Shown here piece by piece: positions 8,975 to 18,335 of a DNA stretch of 64,000 bases. Below the pieces are notes generated by a model that worked only from the letters and a program-made list of their open reading frames with translations, was not told where the DNA came from and ran no database searches. This DNA is from an uncultured Clostridia bacterium. GTDB lineage: Bacteria; Bacillota; Clostridia; Oscillospirales; Acutalibacteraceae. Where the stretch lies: the NCBI GenBank assembly GCA_904397895.1, contig CAJFOZ010000006.1, forward strand, positions 1-64,000. The letters are read 5' to 3'. How positions within the stretch are numbered: position 1 is the first letter of the stretch; each line of letters begins with the position of its first letter. A program made the translations under genes and the position numbers.

Positions 8975-9934
8975 ATGAGTTTTTACGGCAAGAACATCAA
9001 GATTTTTGCGGCCAATGCTAGCCGGAACATGGCCAAATCGGTGGCAGAACAACTGGGCCTGCCTTTGGGGAGAAGCGAAGTCTCCACCTTCAGCGATGGG
9101 GAGATTTCGGTTTCCTTCCACGAAAGTGTGCGGGGATGTGAGGTTTTCCTGGTGCAGTCCACCTGCGCCCCGGTCAATGACAACATTATGGAGCTGCTCA
9201 TTATGATCGACGCTTGTAAGAGGGCGTCGGCCGGATGCATCACAGCCGTCATCCCCTATTTTGGATATGCCCGGCAGGACCGCAAGGCAAAGGCTAGGGA
9301 TCCCATATCGGCCAAACTGATGGCCGATATCCTCACAGCGGCAGGAGCTGACCGGGTGCTGACCATGGACCTACATGCCGCGCAAATCCAAGGCTTTTTC
9401 GACATCCCAGTGGATAACCTCAATGGGGTACCGGTGCTGGTCCCCTACTTCCAGCAGCTGTTTGGAACCGAGCGTCAGGACGTAGTGGTGGTTTCCCCCG
9501 ACTTTGGATCGGTGACGCGGGCGAGAGCATTCTCCCAACGTTTTGGGAATGCGCCCATCGCCATCATCGACAAACGCCGTCCCAAGGCCAACGTATGCGA
9601 GGTCATGAATATCATCGGCGACGTAAAAGATCGTCGGGTCATTTTGGTGGATGACATGATTGATACGGCCGGCACCCTCTGCAATGCCGCCAAAGCGGTG
9701 ATGGACATCGGAGGAGCTAAGGAGGTCTATGCATGCGCCACTCATGGGGTATTATCCGGAAGCGCACTGCAACGCATTGAGGACAGCCCTTTAAAAGAGG
9801 TGGTGTTGTTGGATACCATCCCGGGTAAAGAATGTAGCTGCAAAAAGATCAGATACTTACCCGTTGCCCCGGTATTTGCCGAAGCCATTTCCCGCATTTC
9901 GTCCAATCGGCCGGTCTCTACTATGTTTAATTAA
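8975..9934 (+). CDS. prs: Ribose-phosphate pyrophosphokinase (PRPP synthetase)
   Basis: 319 residues, full length; ATG at 8975 with AGGGGG upstream. Shows the family's key segments: [12 protein letters not shown] (ATP loop), [25 protein letters not shown], and the PRPP-binding loop [13 protein letters not shown]. It makes 5-phosphoribosyl diphosphate from ribose 5-phosphate and ATP for purine, pyrimidine, NAD, His and Trp synthesis. It lies 72 bases after glmU, and the next gene begins 16 bases after its stop, so all are likely one transcript. Nothing unusual. Confidence 0.97.
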   Translation: MSFYGKNIKIFAANASRNMAKSVAEQLGLPLGRSEVSTFSDGEISVSFHESVRGCEVFLVQSTCAPVNDNIMELLIMIDACKRASAGCITAVIPYFGYARQDRKAKARDPISAKLMADILTAAGADRVLTMDLHAAQIQGFFDIPVDNLNGVPVLVPYFQQLFGTERQDVVVVSPDFGSVTRARAFSQRFGNAPIAIIDKRRPKANVCEVMNIIGDVKDRRVILVDDMIDTAGTLCNAAKAVMDIGGAKEVYACATHGVLSGSALQRIEDSPLKEVVLLDTIPGKECSCKKIRYLPVAPVFAEAISRISSNRPVSTMFN

Positions 9935-9950
9935 GGAGGACATATCCTGT

Positions 9951-10532
9951 ATGGCAACTGAACGTGAAAAAATGCTTGAGGGAGAACTCTACAACCCCGC
10001 AGACCCAGAGCTGGATGCACTTCGCATTCGGGCTAGGGATCTGGTGGAACGCTACAATGCCACCCACGCGGCAGAGAGGGAACTGCGACTTTCCCTGCTC
10101 AAAAAGTTGTTTGGGCAGATCGGGGACGACAATATCGGTATCGAGCCTCCTTTCCACTGCGACTACGGCTTTCATATCAAAGTAGGGAAGTACTTTTTTG
10201 CTAATTTTGACTGTGTAATTTTGGATGTATGTCCGGTTACCATTGGGGATCACTGTCTCCTTGGGCCGGGTGTTCACATTTACACCGCTTCTCATCCTTT
10301 GGATCCGGAGATCCGCAAAAAGGGACTGGAGAACGGAAAACCAGTGACCATCGGCAACAATGTCTGGATCGGCGGACGCTCGATTATCAACCCCGGTGTT
10401 ACCATTGGGGACAACGCCGTCATCGCATCAGGATCGGTGGTGACCAAAGACGTCCCGGCCAATACGGTGGTGGGAGGATGTCCGGCCAAGGAGCTCCGGC
10501 GGATAGGATCCGTCCCCACATCGCGCGGATAG
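9951..10532 (+). CDS. Maltose/galactoside O-acetyltransferase family (LbH) protein
   Basis: 193 residues from the ATG at 9951 (AAGGAGG 10 bases upstream; the open frame runs 87 bases further but overlaps prs). The N-terminal Maa-type cap ([20 protein letters not shown]) is followed by a left-handed beta-helix with hexapeptides and the acetyl-CoA/catalytic region [16 protein letters not shown], in which the His of 'YTASHP' is the usual catalytic base, ending [18 protein letters not shown]. Such enzymes acetylate sugars or small molecules; the physiological substrate is not predictable. It sits where B. subtilis has ctc between prs and pth, so it is a lineage-specific replacement in that operon. 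Confidence 0.9.
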   Translation: MATEREKMLEGELYNPADPELDALRIRARDLVERYNATHAAERELRLSLLKKLFGQIGDDNIGIEPPFHCDYGFHIKVGKYFFANFDCVILDVCPVTIGDHCLLGPGVHIYTASHPLDPEIRKKGLENGKPVTIGNNVWIGGRSIINPGVTIGDNAVIASGSVVTKDVPANTVVGGCPAKELRRIGSVPTSRG

Positions 10533-10683
10533 AATCCGCTTCCATACCGCCCTAGAGCGTTTGTGAGAGCTTTTGCCTTTGGGGCACGGATGCCGCGCGG
10601 GGCAGCGATGTTTTCCTTCCTCAGCAATCCCGGAGCACGATGGGGCGGTAAGGCACTGCCTATCTTATGGATCATAAACTTGC

Positions 10684-10717
10684 GCTGCCTGGGCGCTTTG
10701 GCGCCCGGGCGGCTTTT
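10684..10717 (+). terminator. Strong GC-rich hairpin with T-run between the acetyltransferase and pth
   Basis: Arms GCTGCCTGGGCGC (10684-10696) and GCGCCCGGGCGGC (10701-10713) around TTTG, then TTTT. It ends 22 bases before the pth start, so it either ends the glmU operon or partly limits read-through. Confidence 0.7.
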
Positions 10718-10739
10718 GTGCGCATAAAGGAGTTTTACC

Positions 10740-11339
10740 ATGTTTTTTCGCAGACCAAAACCCACAGGTCCGGTAGATTTCCTAATCGTAGGGCTTGGAA
10801 ATCCCGGAAGGAAGTACGAGGGTACCCGTCACAACGCCGGTTTTATGGCAGTGGATGTACTGGCAAACCGTCTGGGCGTCAAGGTGGATCGCCTCAAATT
10901 TAAATCCCTATGCGGCCAAGTGGAGTTAGAGGGAAAACGCTGTCTTCTGATGAAACCTCAGACTTTTATGAACAATTCGGGGGAGGCTGTGCAGGAAGCA
11001 GCGGGATTTTATAAGATACCTCCGGAACAGGTGCTGGTGTTGTTTGACGATATTTCCCTTCCGCCGGGCAAATTGCGTATCCGGCGCAAGGGTTCGGACG
11101 GTGGACACAACGGAATCAAAAGTATCATTTATCTTTTGAATTCCGATCAGTTTCCCCGAGTTAAAATCGGCGTGGGGGCAAAACCACATCCTGATTATGA
11201 TTTGGCCAGCTGGGTGCTGTCCGGCTTTTCAAAGGCTGACCAGGCCCTAATGCTGGAAGCTTATGGGAAAGCTGCTGACGCAGTGGAGCTGCTGGTCAAA
11301 GGGGAAACGGACAAAGCCATGAATCTCTACAACGGATAG
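10740..11339 (+). CDS. pth: Peptidyl-tRNA hydrolase
   Basis: 199 residues; ATG at 10740 with AAAGGAG 9 bases upstream. Diagnostic segments: VGLGNPGRKYEGTRHNAGF near the N-terminus with the catalytic His of 'RHNAG', LMKPQTFMNNSGEAV, and LVLFDDISLPPGKLRIR followed by GGHNGIKSI. It frees tRNA from prematurely released peptidyl-tRNAs in the cytosol. It keeps the classic Firmicutes neighbourhood glmU-prs-...-pth-...-mfd (spoVC in B. subtilis). Confidence 0.96.
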   Translation: MFFRRPKPTGPVDFLIVGLGNPGRKYEGTRHNAGFMAVDVLANRLGVKVDRLKFKSLCGQVELEGKRCLLMKPQTFMNNSGEAVQEAAGFYKIPPEQVLVLFDDISLPPGKLRIRRKGSDGGHNGIKSIIYLLNSDQFPRVKIGVGAKPHPDYDLASWVLSGFSKADQALMLEAYGKAADAVELLVKGETDKAMNLYNG

Positions 11340-11445
11340 GGCAGGCAGAGCCTGCATCCACATCGCGCTCTAGGGTTGGTGCAAAGCCGAAATATAGAGG
11401 CCCGCGAGGACATCTTGTGTAAGATAGAATGGGAAGTTCGTTTTA

Positions 11446-11635
11446 GGTACCGTGTTGGAAGGGGAAGAGCGCCTGAAAAAACCTCAGGGCGATGTGGAAC
11501 CAGGCTCTGCCTGTTGGGAACTGCCCCAAAGAGGGATGCATTCTTTAGGTACCGTGTTGGAAGGGGGACAGCGCCCGGAAAAACCTCAGGGCGATGTGGC
11601 ACCAGGTTCTACCTGGCGGGAACTGCCCGCCCGCT
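11446..11635. repeat. Two tandem ~102-bp repeat units (locus A) between pth and mfd
   Basis: Units start with GGTACCGTGTTGGAAGGGG at 11446 and 11548 (period 102). Both continue with a GCGCC-rich part, AAAAACCTCAGGGCGATGTGG and a small palindrome (CCAGG.TCT.CCTGG), then GGGAACTGCCC. Open frames across both strands are shadows of the repetition. The remainder of the 11340-11774 gap shows nothing else clear. The same layout (GGTACC start, GGCGAYGTGG core, small hairpin) recurs at 53 kb. Confidence 0.75.
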
Positions 11636-11774
11636 TTCCCCTTGTTTTTTGGATTCACTTTGTTATACTACCGGGAGAACATCCCGGACGTTCAGCGGAA
11701 ACCAGACGGGTTATTCCCGGAGGTTTCCGCCATTGCCCGTTATAGCGGGACCAACTTGAGAAAGAGGCGATGGC

Positions 11775-14700
11775 ATGACCTTTTTAGCAAACGCCCTCAA
11801 AGGGCTTGCGGAATTTGATACCGTGGCAGGATGCATCCGAGCCGGCCGTGCACCTATGGCCGTATCGGGGTTATCCGGCATCCAAAAAGCCCATTTTATT
11901 TACGCTTTGGCGCAGACATTGGAAAGGCCGGCCATGGTTCTTACGGGAGATGAGTCGGAATGCGTCCAGTTGCAGCGGGATCTGGAATCCATGGGAGCCA
12001 GGACGCTTTTGTATCCGGCCAGGGATTTGAGCTTTCAGAGGATGGAAGGACTTTCCCGGGAATATGAACATACCCGTCTTCAAGTGCTGTACGCCCTGCA
12101 AAATGGACAATGCGACGTAGTCTTAACCACCCCCGACGCCGCTATGCTCTATACCATCCCCCCGTCCCTTTTGAGGGAGCGCACAGTGAGGCTCCGTCCC
12201 GGACAACGCATCCCCTTGGACCAAATGGCCGCCGCCTTGGTAGACGCTGGATATGTGCGGGCCGACCAGGTGGACGGTGTTGGCCAATTTTCCATCCGCG
12301 GCGGCATCTGTGATTTTTACGCCCCAGGGACGTCGTCGCCCACCCGTGTGGAGATGTGGGACGATGAGATCGATACTCTTCTCTCCTTTGATCCTGAGAC
12401 CCAACGCCGTACCGAACAGCTGGAGGAGGCCATTATTACACCGGCGGTGGAGATTCTGCCCCCGCCGGCAGATCAATTGGCCGAGGAAATCCGAGGGTTG
12501 CAAAAGGGACTGAAAGGGGCCAAGTATCAAGCTGCCGTCACCCATCTGACCGAGGACCTGGACCGGTTGGAAGGGGGCGGGAGACTCCATGCTTTGGATA
12601 AGTACCTGCCTCTCATCTACCCGCAAAAGTGCAGCCTTTTTGATTATATCGATGAGGGGATGCTGTTTGTATCCGACCCTGTGAAGGTCAAAGAGAGGGC
12701 CCATTCCTTCCATTGGCAGATGGGGGAGGACATCAAATCCATGCTGGAGGAAGGCATCCTCTGCAAGGGCATTACGGAATTCAGCCTATCGGGCGAACAG
12801 ATGCCGGGCATCTATGAGCAATACCGGGCCGTCTACCTGGACGCCTTTACCCGGGCGGGATACGAGACGCCCTTACAGCATCTGGTATCGGTGAATACGC
12901 GGCAGCTGTCGGTGTGGGCAGGTGGGCTTGACCTGCTGAAGGAGGACATCGAGCCCATGCTGGACCGGCATTGGGCCGTGGCCGTGCTGGCAGGGACGCC
13001 TAAATCGGCCGACAACCTCTGCCGCAACCTGAGGGAGATGGGGATGCCGGCCGTCTATGTGGACCGGTGCGATGTTTTGACGCCGGGACAAGTCACCATC
13101 CTGCCTGGCAGCCTGTCGGCCGGGATGGAGTATCCCGGGGCCAAGGTGGGGATCCTCACCCAAGGCCAGATTGTCGTTCCCCGCAAACGCAAGGTGCGTC
13201 ACAAGGCGGGGGACGCCCTCACCAGCCTTTCCGACCTCTCTATCGGGGACTATGTGGTCCATGCCACCCACGGCATCGGCCTGTTTGAAGGCATCCACAA
13301 GATGGACGTCCACGGCGTCATCAAGGATTACATTAAAATCCGGTATGACAAGGGGGATATCCTATATGTCCCGGTGACGCAGCTGGACTTGGTGTCCAAA
13401 TACATCGGCCCCAAGGAGGACAGCAAAGTAAAACTCCATCGTCTGGGCGGCACTGAGTGGCAGAAGGCCAGGTCCCGTGTGCGCAAGGCGGTCAAGGATA
13501 TGGCCAAACAGCTTATCAAGCTGTACGCCGAGCGCATGAAGGTGGAGGGATTTGCCTGCGGTCCGGATACCGATTGGCAAAGTGATTTTGAGCGGCGTTT
13601 TGCCTATGAGGAAACCGAGGATCAGCTGCGGTGCGTGGACGAGATCAAGGCCGATATGGAGCGGCCTTTCCCCATGGACCGCCTGCTGTGCGGCGACGTG
13701 GGATTTGGAAAAACCGAAGTGGCCCTCCGAGGCGCCTTTAAGTGCATTGACAACGGCCGACAGTGCGCCCTGCTGGTGCCCACCACCATCTTGGCGTGGC
13801 AGCATTATCAGACTATTTTGACCCGGTTTGAGGGATTCCCCATCAAGGTGGAGGTGCTGTCCCGCTACCGCACGCCAAAACAGCAGACCGCCATTCTGAA
13901 TCAGCTCAGGCGGGGCGAAATCGATATGATCGTGGGTACCCATCGTTTGGTGCAGAAGGATGTGAAGTTCAAAAACCTAGGGTTGGTCATTGTAGATGAA
14001 GAACAGCGGTTTGGCGTAGCGCAAAAGGAACGGCTCAAGGAATTGTTCCCGGGAGTGGATTGCCTGACCCTGTCGGCCACCCCCATCCCTAGGACTCTCA
14101 ACATGGCAATGTCAGGAGTCAGAGATATGTCGGTCATCGAGGAAGCCCCCCAGGATCGCCACCCTGTGCAGACCTATGTGGTGGAGTACGATCCGGTGGT
14201 ATTGGACGAGGCCATTCGTCGGGAATTGCGTCGAGGGGGACAGGTTTACTATCTGCACAACCGGGTGGAATCCATCGAACAGGTGGCCTACCGCATCTCC
14301 CAGCGCATTCCCGGGGCCAAGGTGGGAGTGGCCCACGGCAAAATGACCGAGGAGGCTTTGTCGGATGTGTGGGAGCAGCTCCTGAACAATGAGATCAACG
14401 TCCTAGTGTGTACCACCATCATCGAGACGGGGGTGGACATCCCCAACTGCAATACCCTGATTATCGAGAACGCCGACCGCATGGGCCTGGCCCAGCTGCA
14501 TCAGCTGCGGGGACGGGTGGGACGTTCTTCCCGTCGGGCCTATGCCTACCTGACCTTTGCCGGGGGGAAGGTGCTGTCGGAGGTCTCTACAAAACGTCTA
14601 GCGGCCATCCGGGAATTTACGGAATTCGGATCGGGATTTAAGATCGCCATGCGGGATCTGGAAATCCGCGGGGCGGGCAACATCCTGGGCGCAGAACAGC

Positions 14701-15236
14701 ACGGCCACATGGAGGCGGTGGGGTACGACATGTACCTGCGCCTTTTGTCCGAAGCGGTGGACGAGGAGAAGGGGGAGAAGACCACCCGTCGGGAAGCTGA
14801 GTGCCTAGTGGACATCCAGATCGCCGCCCACATCCCGGAGAAGTACATCCCCAGCTCCGCCCAGCGGCTGGACATCTACCGCCGCATTGCCGACATCCGT
14901 ACCCAGGAGGATGTGTCCGACGTGCTGGATGAACTCATCGACCGGTTTGGCGACGTGCCCGACTCTGTGGCGGGACTGGTGGAAGTATCCTTGCTGCGCA
15001 ATATGGCGGCCGATCTGGGCATCAGTGAAATCTCCCAGAAAAACGACCGGCTGTTGTTCTATATGCGCACACCCGATCTGGAGCGGACTTCCCGCCTTAT
15101 GGCCGGCATGAAGGGACGGGTCATGCTCAGCGCGGGACAAAAACCCTATATACAGGTGAAGATGCTGCCGGGACAATCCCCCTTGGCCTGTATGCGGGAG
15201 ACGTTGGAAGGTATGGGAGACGGCAAAAAGGCATAA
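11775..15236 (+). CDS. mfd: Transcription-repair coupling factor Mfd
   Basis: 1153 residues, normal for Mfd; ATG at 11775 with AGAGGCGA upstream. The N-terminal UvrB-homology module (VSGLSGIQKAHFIYAL start) is followed by the RNA-polymerase-interacting domain with the SIGDYVVHATHGIGLFEG signature, then the SF2 translocase with Walker A GDVGFGKTEVA, Walker B VIVDEEQRFGV and motif III LSATPIPRTLNMAM, the RecG-like TRG region, and a C-terminal D7 domain. It displaces stalled RNA polymerase at lesions and recruits UvrA. It ends at a strong terminator. Confidence 0.97.
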   Translation: MTFLANALKGLAEFDTVAGCIRAGRAPMAVSGLSGIQKAHFIYALAQTLERPAMVLTGDESECVQLQRDLESMGARTLLYPARDLSFQRMEGLSREYEHTRLQVLYALQNGQCDVVLTTPDAAMLYTIPPSLLRERTVRLRPGQRIPLDQMAAALVDAGYVRADQVDGVGQFSIRGGICDFYAPGTSSPTRVEMWDDEIDTLLSFDPETQRRTEQLEEAIITPAVEILPPPADQLAEEIRGLQKGLKGAKYQAAVTHLTEDLDRLEGGGRLHALDKYLPLIYPQKCSLFDYIDEGMLFVSDPVKVKERAHSFHWQMGEDIKSMLEEGILCKGITEFSLSGEQMPGIYEQYRAVYLDAFTRAGYETPLQHLVSVNTRQLSVWAGGLDLLKEDIEPMLDRHWAVAVLAGTPKSADNLCRNLREMGMPAVYVDRCDVLTPGQVTILPGSLSAGMEYPGAKVGILTQGQIVVPRKRKVRHKAGDALTSLSDLSIGDYVVHATHGIGLFEGIHKMDVHGVIKDYIKIRYDKGDILYVPVTQLDLVSKYIGPKEDSKVKLHRLGGTEWQKARSRVRKAVKDMAKQLIKLYAERMKVEGFACGPDTDWQSDFERRFAYEETEDQLRCVDEIKADMERPFPMDRLLCGDVGFGKTEVALRGAFKCIDNGRQCALLVPTTILAWQHYQTILTRFEGFPIKVEVLSRYRTPKQQTAILNQLRRGEIDMIVGTHRLVQKDVKFKNLGLVIVDEEQRFGVAQKERLKELFPGVDCLTLSATPIPRTLNMAMSGVRDMSVIEEAPQDRHPVQTYVVEYDPVVLDEAIRRELRRGGQVYYLHNRVESIEQVAYRISQRIPGAKVGVAHGKMTEEALSDVWEQLLNNEINVLVCTTIIETGVDIPNCNTLIIENADRMGLAQLHQLRGRVGRSSRRAYAYLTFAGGKVLSEVSTKRLAAIREFTEFGSGFKIAMRDLEIRGAGNILGAEQHGHMEAVGYDMYLRLLSEAVDEEKGEKTTRREAECLVDIQIAAHIPEKYIPSSAQRLDIYRRIADIRTQEDVSDVLDELIDRFGDVPDSVAGLVEVSLLRNMAADLGISEISQKNDRLLFYMRTPDLERTSRLMAGMKGRVMLSAGQKPYIQVKMLPGQSPLACMRETLEGMGDGKKA

Positions 15237-15251
15237 CGGCAATCCATAAAA

Positions 15252-15291
15252 GGGCGGCGGGCTGTCATAGCCCGCCGCCCTTGCTTTGTTT
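15252..15291. terminator. Bidirectional terminator after mfd
   Basis: 12-bp perfect GC arms GGGCGGCGGGCT (15252-15263) and AGCCCGCCGCCC (15269-15280), with TTGCTTTGTTTT on the + side and TTTTATGG on the - side, where the decayed HTH gene ends. Confidence 0.85.
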
Positions 15292-15295
15292 TAGG

Positions 15296-15457
15296 TTAGT
15301 CGCGTCCAAACAAATCGTCAAGGGATACCTGAAAAACCTTTGGAATGGAGTGGATTTCGATATAGGTCACATCCCGCTGGCCGTCCTTGATGCAGGAAAC
15401 AGAACCGCAGCAGGTGTAAACCGCCGGCAGTTTCAATCTTTCCGAAAGCTTTGGGAT
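15296..15457 (-). pseudogene. Remnant of an XRE-type helix-turn-helix regulator
   Basis: The last ~53 residues of a leftward frame read like the C-terminal part of an XRE DNA-binding domain: LSERLKLPAVY, then IKDGQRDVTYIEIHS and IPKVFQVSLDDLFGRD before the stop. The segment between the two helices is disturbed (CCGSVSC where 'ISKIE' would be expected), and upstream of it the frame becomes a hydrophobic, low-complexity stretch overlapping the lipoprotein promoter. I read this as a decayed gene rather than a working regulator. It shares the terminator of mfd. Confidence 0.45.
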
Positions 15458-15579
15458 AGGTAGTAAAAATAAAAGGGAAAGAAAAAGGATGGGATCCCCG
15501 AAAAGTAGACTAAAGTTTGTTGTTTTCTCACGAAAACACGCTGAAATTATGATTCTTTTGTAAATAGTTGATTTTTTAG

Positions 15580-15609
15580 TGGACAAAGGGGCGCGGTGAA
15601 TGGTATAAT
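15580..15609 (+). promoter_or_regulatory. Sigma-A promoter of the SurA-like lipoprotein gene
   Basis: -35 TGGACA (15580-15585), 18-base spacer, -10 TATAAT (15604-15609) preceded by TGG. Transcription would start about 35 bases before the ATG at 15653. Confidence 0.7.
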
Positions 15610-15652
15610 GGCAAATGCAACAAATGATCGTGAAAAACAGGAGGAACCTTCA

Positions 15653-16753
15653 ATGAAAATGGCAAAACGCATGGTTACAGCCCTTTTGGCTTTGGTGATG
15701 GCATTGTCCCTTGCGTCATGCTCGGACACCAGTTGGGTGGTTAAGAGCGGCGACGAAACCATCTCAGCCGGGGTTTACCTTTCGTACTTGTTTGACGCCT
15801 ACTATGGCCAGGCTTATACGTATGCTTACACAGGGCAAGATCCTTCAGCCGTGTTCGACAAGCAGATTGAGGAAAAGGATGCTGCCCAGTGGATGAAAGA
15901 TACCGCTATGGAAAGCCTCAAGAAAAACATAGTCTATCGCAACTATATGGAGGAACTTGGCCTCTCCTTTACCGACGAGGAGATTGAAAATGCCAACAAG
16001 CAGGCCGATTCCATGTATGATCAACTAACCGATTCCCTCAAGCAGGGCGGTGTAGGCAAACAGTCCTTTGAGACCTTCTTCCAGCAGTCCATGGCGGCCA
16101 GCAAGGTGTTTAGCGGCCTCTACGGCGAAGGTGGAACCAAAGAGGTGCCTGTAGACGATATCCGCACCTATTGGGAAGAGAATTACTACCGTGTCAAGGT
16201 TATCAGCTCGTCCCTGCTGGACGATACTGGGGCCGCTTTGAGTGATACCGATAAGCAGGTCATCACCGACCGTCTGGATGGATATAAGGATCAAATCAAC
16301 AACGGCGAAGCCACTATGGATGAACTGATTGAAACAGAGAAAAAGGTCCAGGAGGCCAGCAGTTCCAGTTCTTCAGGCAGTTCTTCCGGTTCCTCTTCTA
16401 GTTCTTCTTCCGCAGCCGAGGAGGAAGAAGAGGAAACCGATACCGCGTCCTATGTGAGCAAGAGCGATGAGACCATGCCGGAGCGCACGGAGGCCTTAGA
16501 AGGCTTAGAGCCTGGCCAAGCCGCTACCTTCACTTCCAACAACGTCTACTATGTAGTGCAGCTGCTGCCCTATGATGGCGATGACGCTGCTCTGGTGGAT
16601 CAGACCTTTGAATCCAATCAGTCTTCCCTCCTGCAGGAGATGAAAGGCGAGGAATTCGATAGCGACATCAATACCCGTGTGGAAAATCTTGAAGTTACCA
16701 TCAACGATGCCGCTGTCAAGCGTTATGATCCCAAGAAGTTTATTGTGGAATAA
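15653..16753 (+). CDS. SurA/PrsA-like lipoprotein (putative extracytoplasmic chaperone)
   Basis: 366 residues from the ATG at 15653 (AGGAGG 7 bases upstream). Lipoprotein signal: basic MKMAKR, hydrophobic stretch, lipobox LASC with Cys23. An alpha-helical SurA_N-like region follows (about 40-190), with the DEEIENANKQAD type of helix seen in PrsA/SurA foldases. Around residues 235-275 is a long Ser/Gly-rich then Glu-rich low-complexity linker where a parvulin domain would normally begin; no clear parvulin HI-type motif is seen after it. It probably assists folding of exported proteins on the outer membrane face, but may be a chaperone without isomerase activity. An mfd-surA order is common in Clostridia (from memory). 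Confidence 0.75.
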   Translation: MKMAKRMVTALLALVMALSLASCSDTSWVVKSGDETISAGVYLSYLFDAYYGQAYTYAYTGQDPSAVFDKQIEEKDAAQWMKDTAMESLKKNIVYRNYMEELGLSFTDEEIENANKQADSMYDQLTDSLKQGGVGKQSFETFFQQSMAASKVFSGLYGEGGTKEVPVDDIRTYWEENYYRVKVISSSLLDDTGAALSDTDKQVITDRLDGYKDQINNGEATMDELIETEKKVQEASSSSSSGSSSGSSSSSSSAAEEEEEETDTASYVSKSDETMPERTEALEGLEPGQAATFTSNNVYYVVQLLPYDGDDAALVDQTFESNQSSLLQEMKGEEFDSDINTRVENLEVTINDAAVKRYDPKKFIVE

Positions 16754-16774
16754 GGTTAGACAAAAATGAAGATA

Positions 16775-16815
16775 AAAAGGCCTGAGTGGAACTTCTGTCC
16801 ACTCGGGCCTTTTTT
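16775..16815 (+). terminator. Rho-independent terminator of the SurA-like gene
   Basis: Arms AAAAGGCCTGAGTGGA (16775-16790) and TCCACTCGGGCCTTTT (16798-16813), with a T6 run. Confidence 0.9.
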
Positions 16816-16927
16816 GCAAAAAGAAAACCCAATAGCAATGCTAGGGGGTATGATGGGGTTATTATAGACGATAAAACCGGCGCATTCCAAACTTTATCCT
16901 AAAAGAATAAGAAATCCTTTTGCGGGG

Positions 16928-17920
16928 TTATCGATTTTGAGAACAGCGGCGTAAAACAGCACATAGCCGCGTCACAAGAAGAGCCTGATTTGCATTTGCA
17001 TTCATCCATAAGGAGAAGTCCTCCACTTCCTCCAGAAGACGCAGCAATTGCCGCCGGGTGAGGTGGGAAGAAAGCTGATGAGCTGTTTTGGGAAGCCCGG
17101 AGAGGAGGGGCCCACCGCCTTCCCGAAGCACAAGAGCATCCCGGAAGAGAAGCGGAAGGATGGAGAGCACAGCTCGTGCCAGTATCTTGTCGTCCTGGAG
17201 CTTGCCGGTGGCGATGAGCAAAGGCAACTCCGTGGGAGCCAGAAGAGCCTCTCCAATGTACCCAGCCAGCTGGGCCGACTGGGAGGTCATGCCGGCCTCC
17301 AGCATGGACAGTGTATCCCCAATGCTGCCGCCGCACAACTGGGCCAGTTCTCTGGTCTGATTTTCGTCGGCATCCGGACGCCGTTCCATTACAGCCTCCA
17401 CCGCTTCCTCTGTCGATACCGCCTCCAGCCCAAAGGTCATACAGCGGGAAGTGATGGTGGACAGCATAGACTGACGGGCATCGGCCGTCAAGATCAAGCG
17501 CACGTAAGAAGGGGGTTCCTCCAGCAGTTTTAGGAGGGCATTTTGCGCCTGAACCGTCATACGATGGGCGTTTGCCAGGATATACACTTTATAAGGGGCC
17601 TCGTTGGGGAGAATGCCGGCATCGCTGCGCACATGGCGGATCACATCGATGTGGAAAGCGCCGACCCGGTCGGCGGAAGCGTACTCAAATACGTCGGGAT
17701 GAATGCCCTCAAATACTTTGTGGCAAGGGGAACATTGTCCACACGGAACCTCACCCTCCCCACGGCATAAAAGGGCTGCCGCCAACAATCGTGCCAACGT
17801 CCGTTTGCCGCAGCCGTTTTGACCTGTGAGCAAAACAGCATGAGGCAGCTGGCCTGCGTCCACCAGACGCGCCAACTGCCCTTTTACCGATCTATTTCCT
17901 ACTAGATTGTGAAAGTTCAT
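16928..17920 (-). CDS. holB: DNA polymerase III delta' subunit-like protein
   Basis: 330 residues; ATG at 17920 with TAAGGACC upstream. Walker A GQNGCGKR (about 33-40), a zinc-binding Cys cluster after it (CRGEGEVPCGQCSPC), and the AAA+ sensor region LLKLLEEPPSYVRLILTAD. It is part of the clamp loader at the replication fork. It is the last gene of the leftward unit containing darA and the decarboxylase-like gene, resembling B. subtilis yaaO-tmk-darA-yaaR-holB but without tmk and yaaR. Confidence 0.9.
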   Translation of the reverse strand: MNFHNLVGNRSVKGQLARLVDAGQLPHAVLLTGQNGCGKRTLARLLAAALLCRGEGEVPCGQCSPCHKVFEGIHPDVFEYASADRVGAFHIDVIRHVRSDAGILPNEAPYKVYILANAHRMTVQAQNALLKLLEEPPSYVRLILTADARQSMLSTITSRCMTFGLEAVSTEEAVEAVMERRPDADENQTRELAQLCGGSIGDTLSMLEAGMTSQSAQLAGYIGEALLAPTELPLLIATGKLQDDKILARAVLSILPLLFRDALVLREGGGPLLSGLPKTAHQLSSHLTRRQLLRLLEEVEDFSLWMNANANQALLVTRLCAVLRRCSQNR

Positions 17921-17936
17921 ATAAGGTCCTTACCCA

Positions 17937-18260
17937 TTATAGTTTTATGAATTTCTCCACGTCCACCACAAATACTGTGGCGCCGCCGATTTTGATCTCC
18001 ACAGGATAGTTGGCGTACATCCCCATGCCATAGACGGAGGGATCCGGCATGGTTTGTGTTCTCTGGCGGCTGTATTTAGAGATGATATCAATGACCGTAT
18101 CCACCTTTTCGTCTTCTACACCGATAAGGAAGGTGGTGTTGCCTGCCCGGAGGAATCCTCCGGTAGTGGCCAGCTTGGTGGTGGAAAAGCCCTCTTTGGT
18201 GAGCGCCGAGGATAGGATAGCGCTGTCGTCGTTATTGACCACTGCAAGTACGAGTTTCAT
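17937..18260 (-). CDS. darA: Cyclic-di-AMP receptor DarA (PII-like)
   Basis: 107 residues, the family length; ATG at 18260 with AAAGGGG upstream. It begins MKLVLAVVNNDDS and has the T-loop region TTGGFLRAGNTTFLIGVED and YSRQRTQTMPD, which are characteristic of DarA/PstA. These trimeric PII-like proteins bind c-di-AMP in the cytosol and report K+/osmotic status (established for the family). It is encoded 16 bases upstream of holB, the usual position in Firmicutes. Confidence 0.95.
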   Translation of the reverse strand: MKLVLAVVNNDDSAILSSALTKEGFSTTKLATTGGFLRAGNTTFLIGVEDEKVDTVIDIISKYSRQRTQTMPDPSVYGMGMYANYPVEIKIGGATVFVVDVEKFIKL

Positions 18261-18335
18261 AATCGCATTCCCCTTTCGCCATACAGGATCAGGCGATCCT
18301 GCACGATATGTATACCGGGAGCTTTTCTCCCGCCT

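Noticed and set aside
11446..11640. Possible T-box leader before mfd (GTGGAACC / GTGGCACC phrases)
   Set aside because: Lacks stem I, specifier and terminator; occurs as a tandem repeat instead.
11452..11745. Rightward and leftward frames across the 11.4-kb repeats
   Set aside because: Frames stay open on several strands only because of the tandem repetition; no start site.
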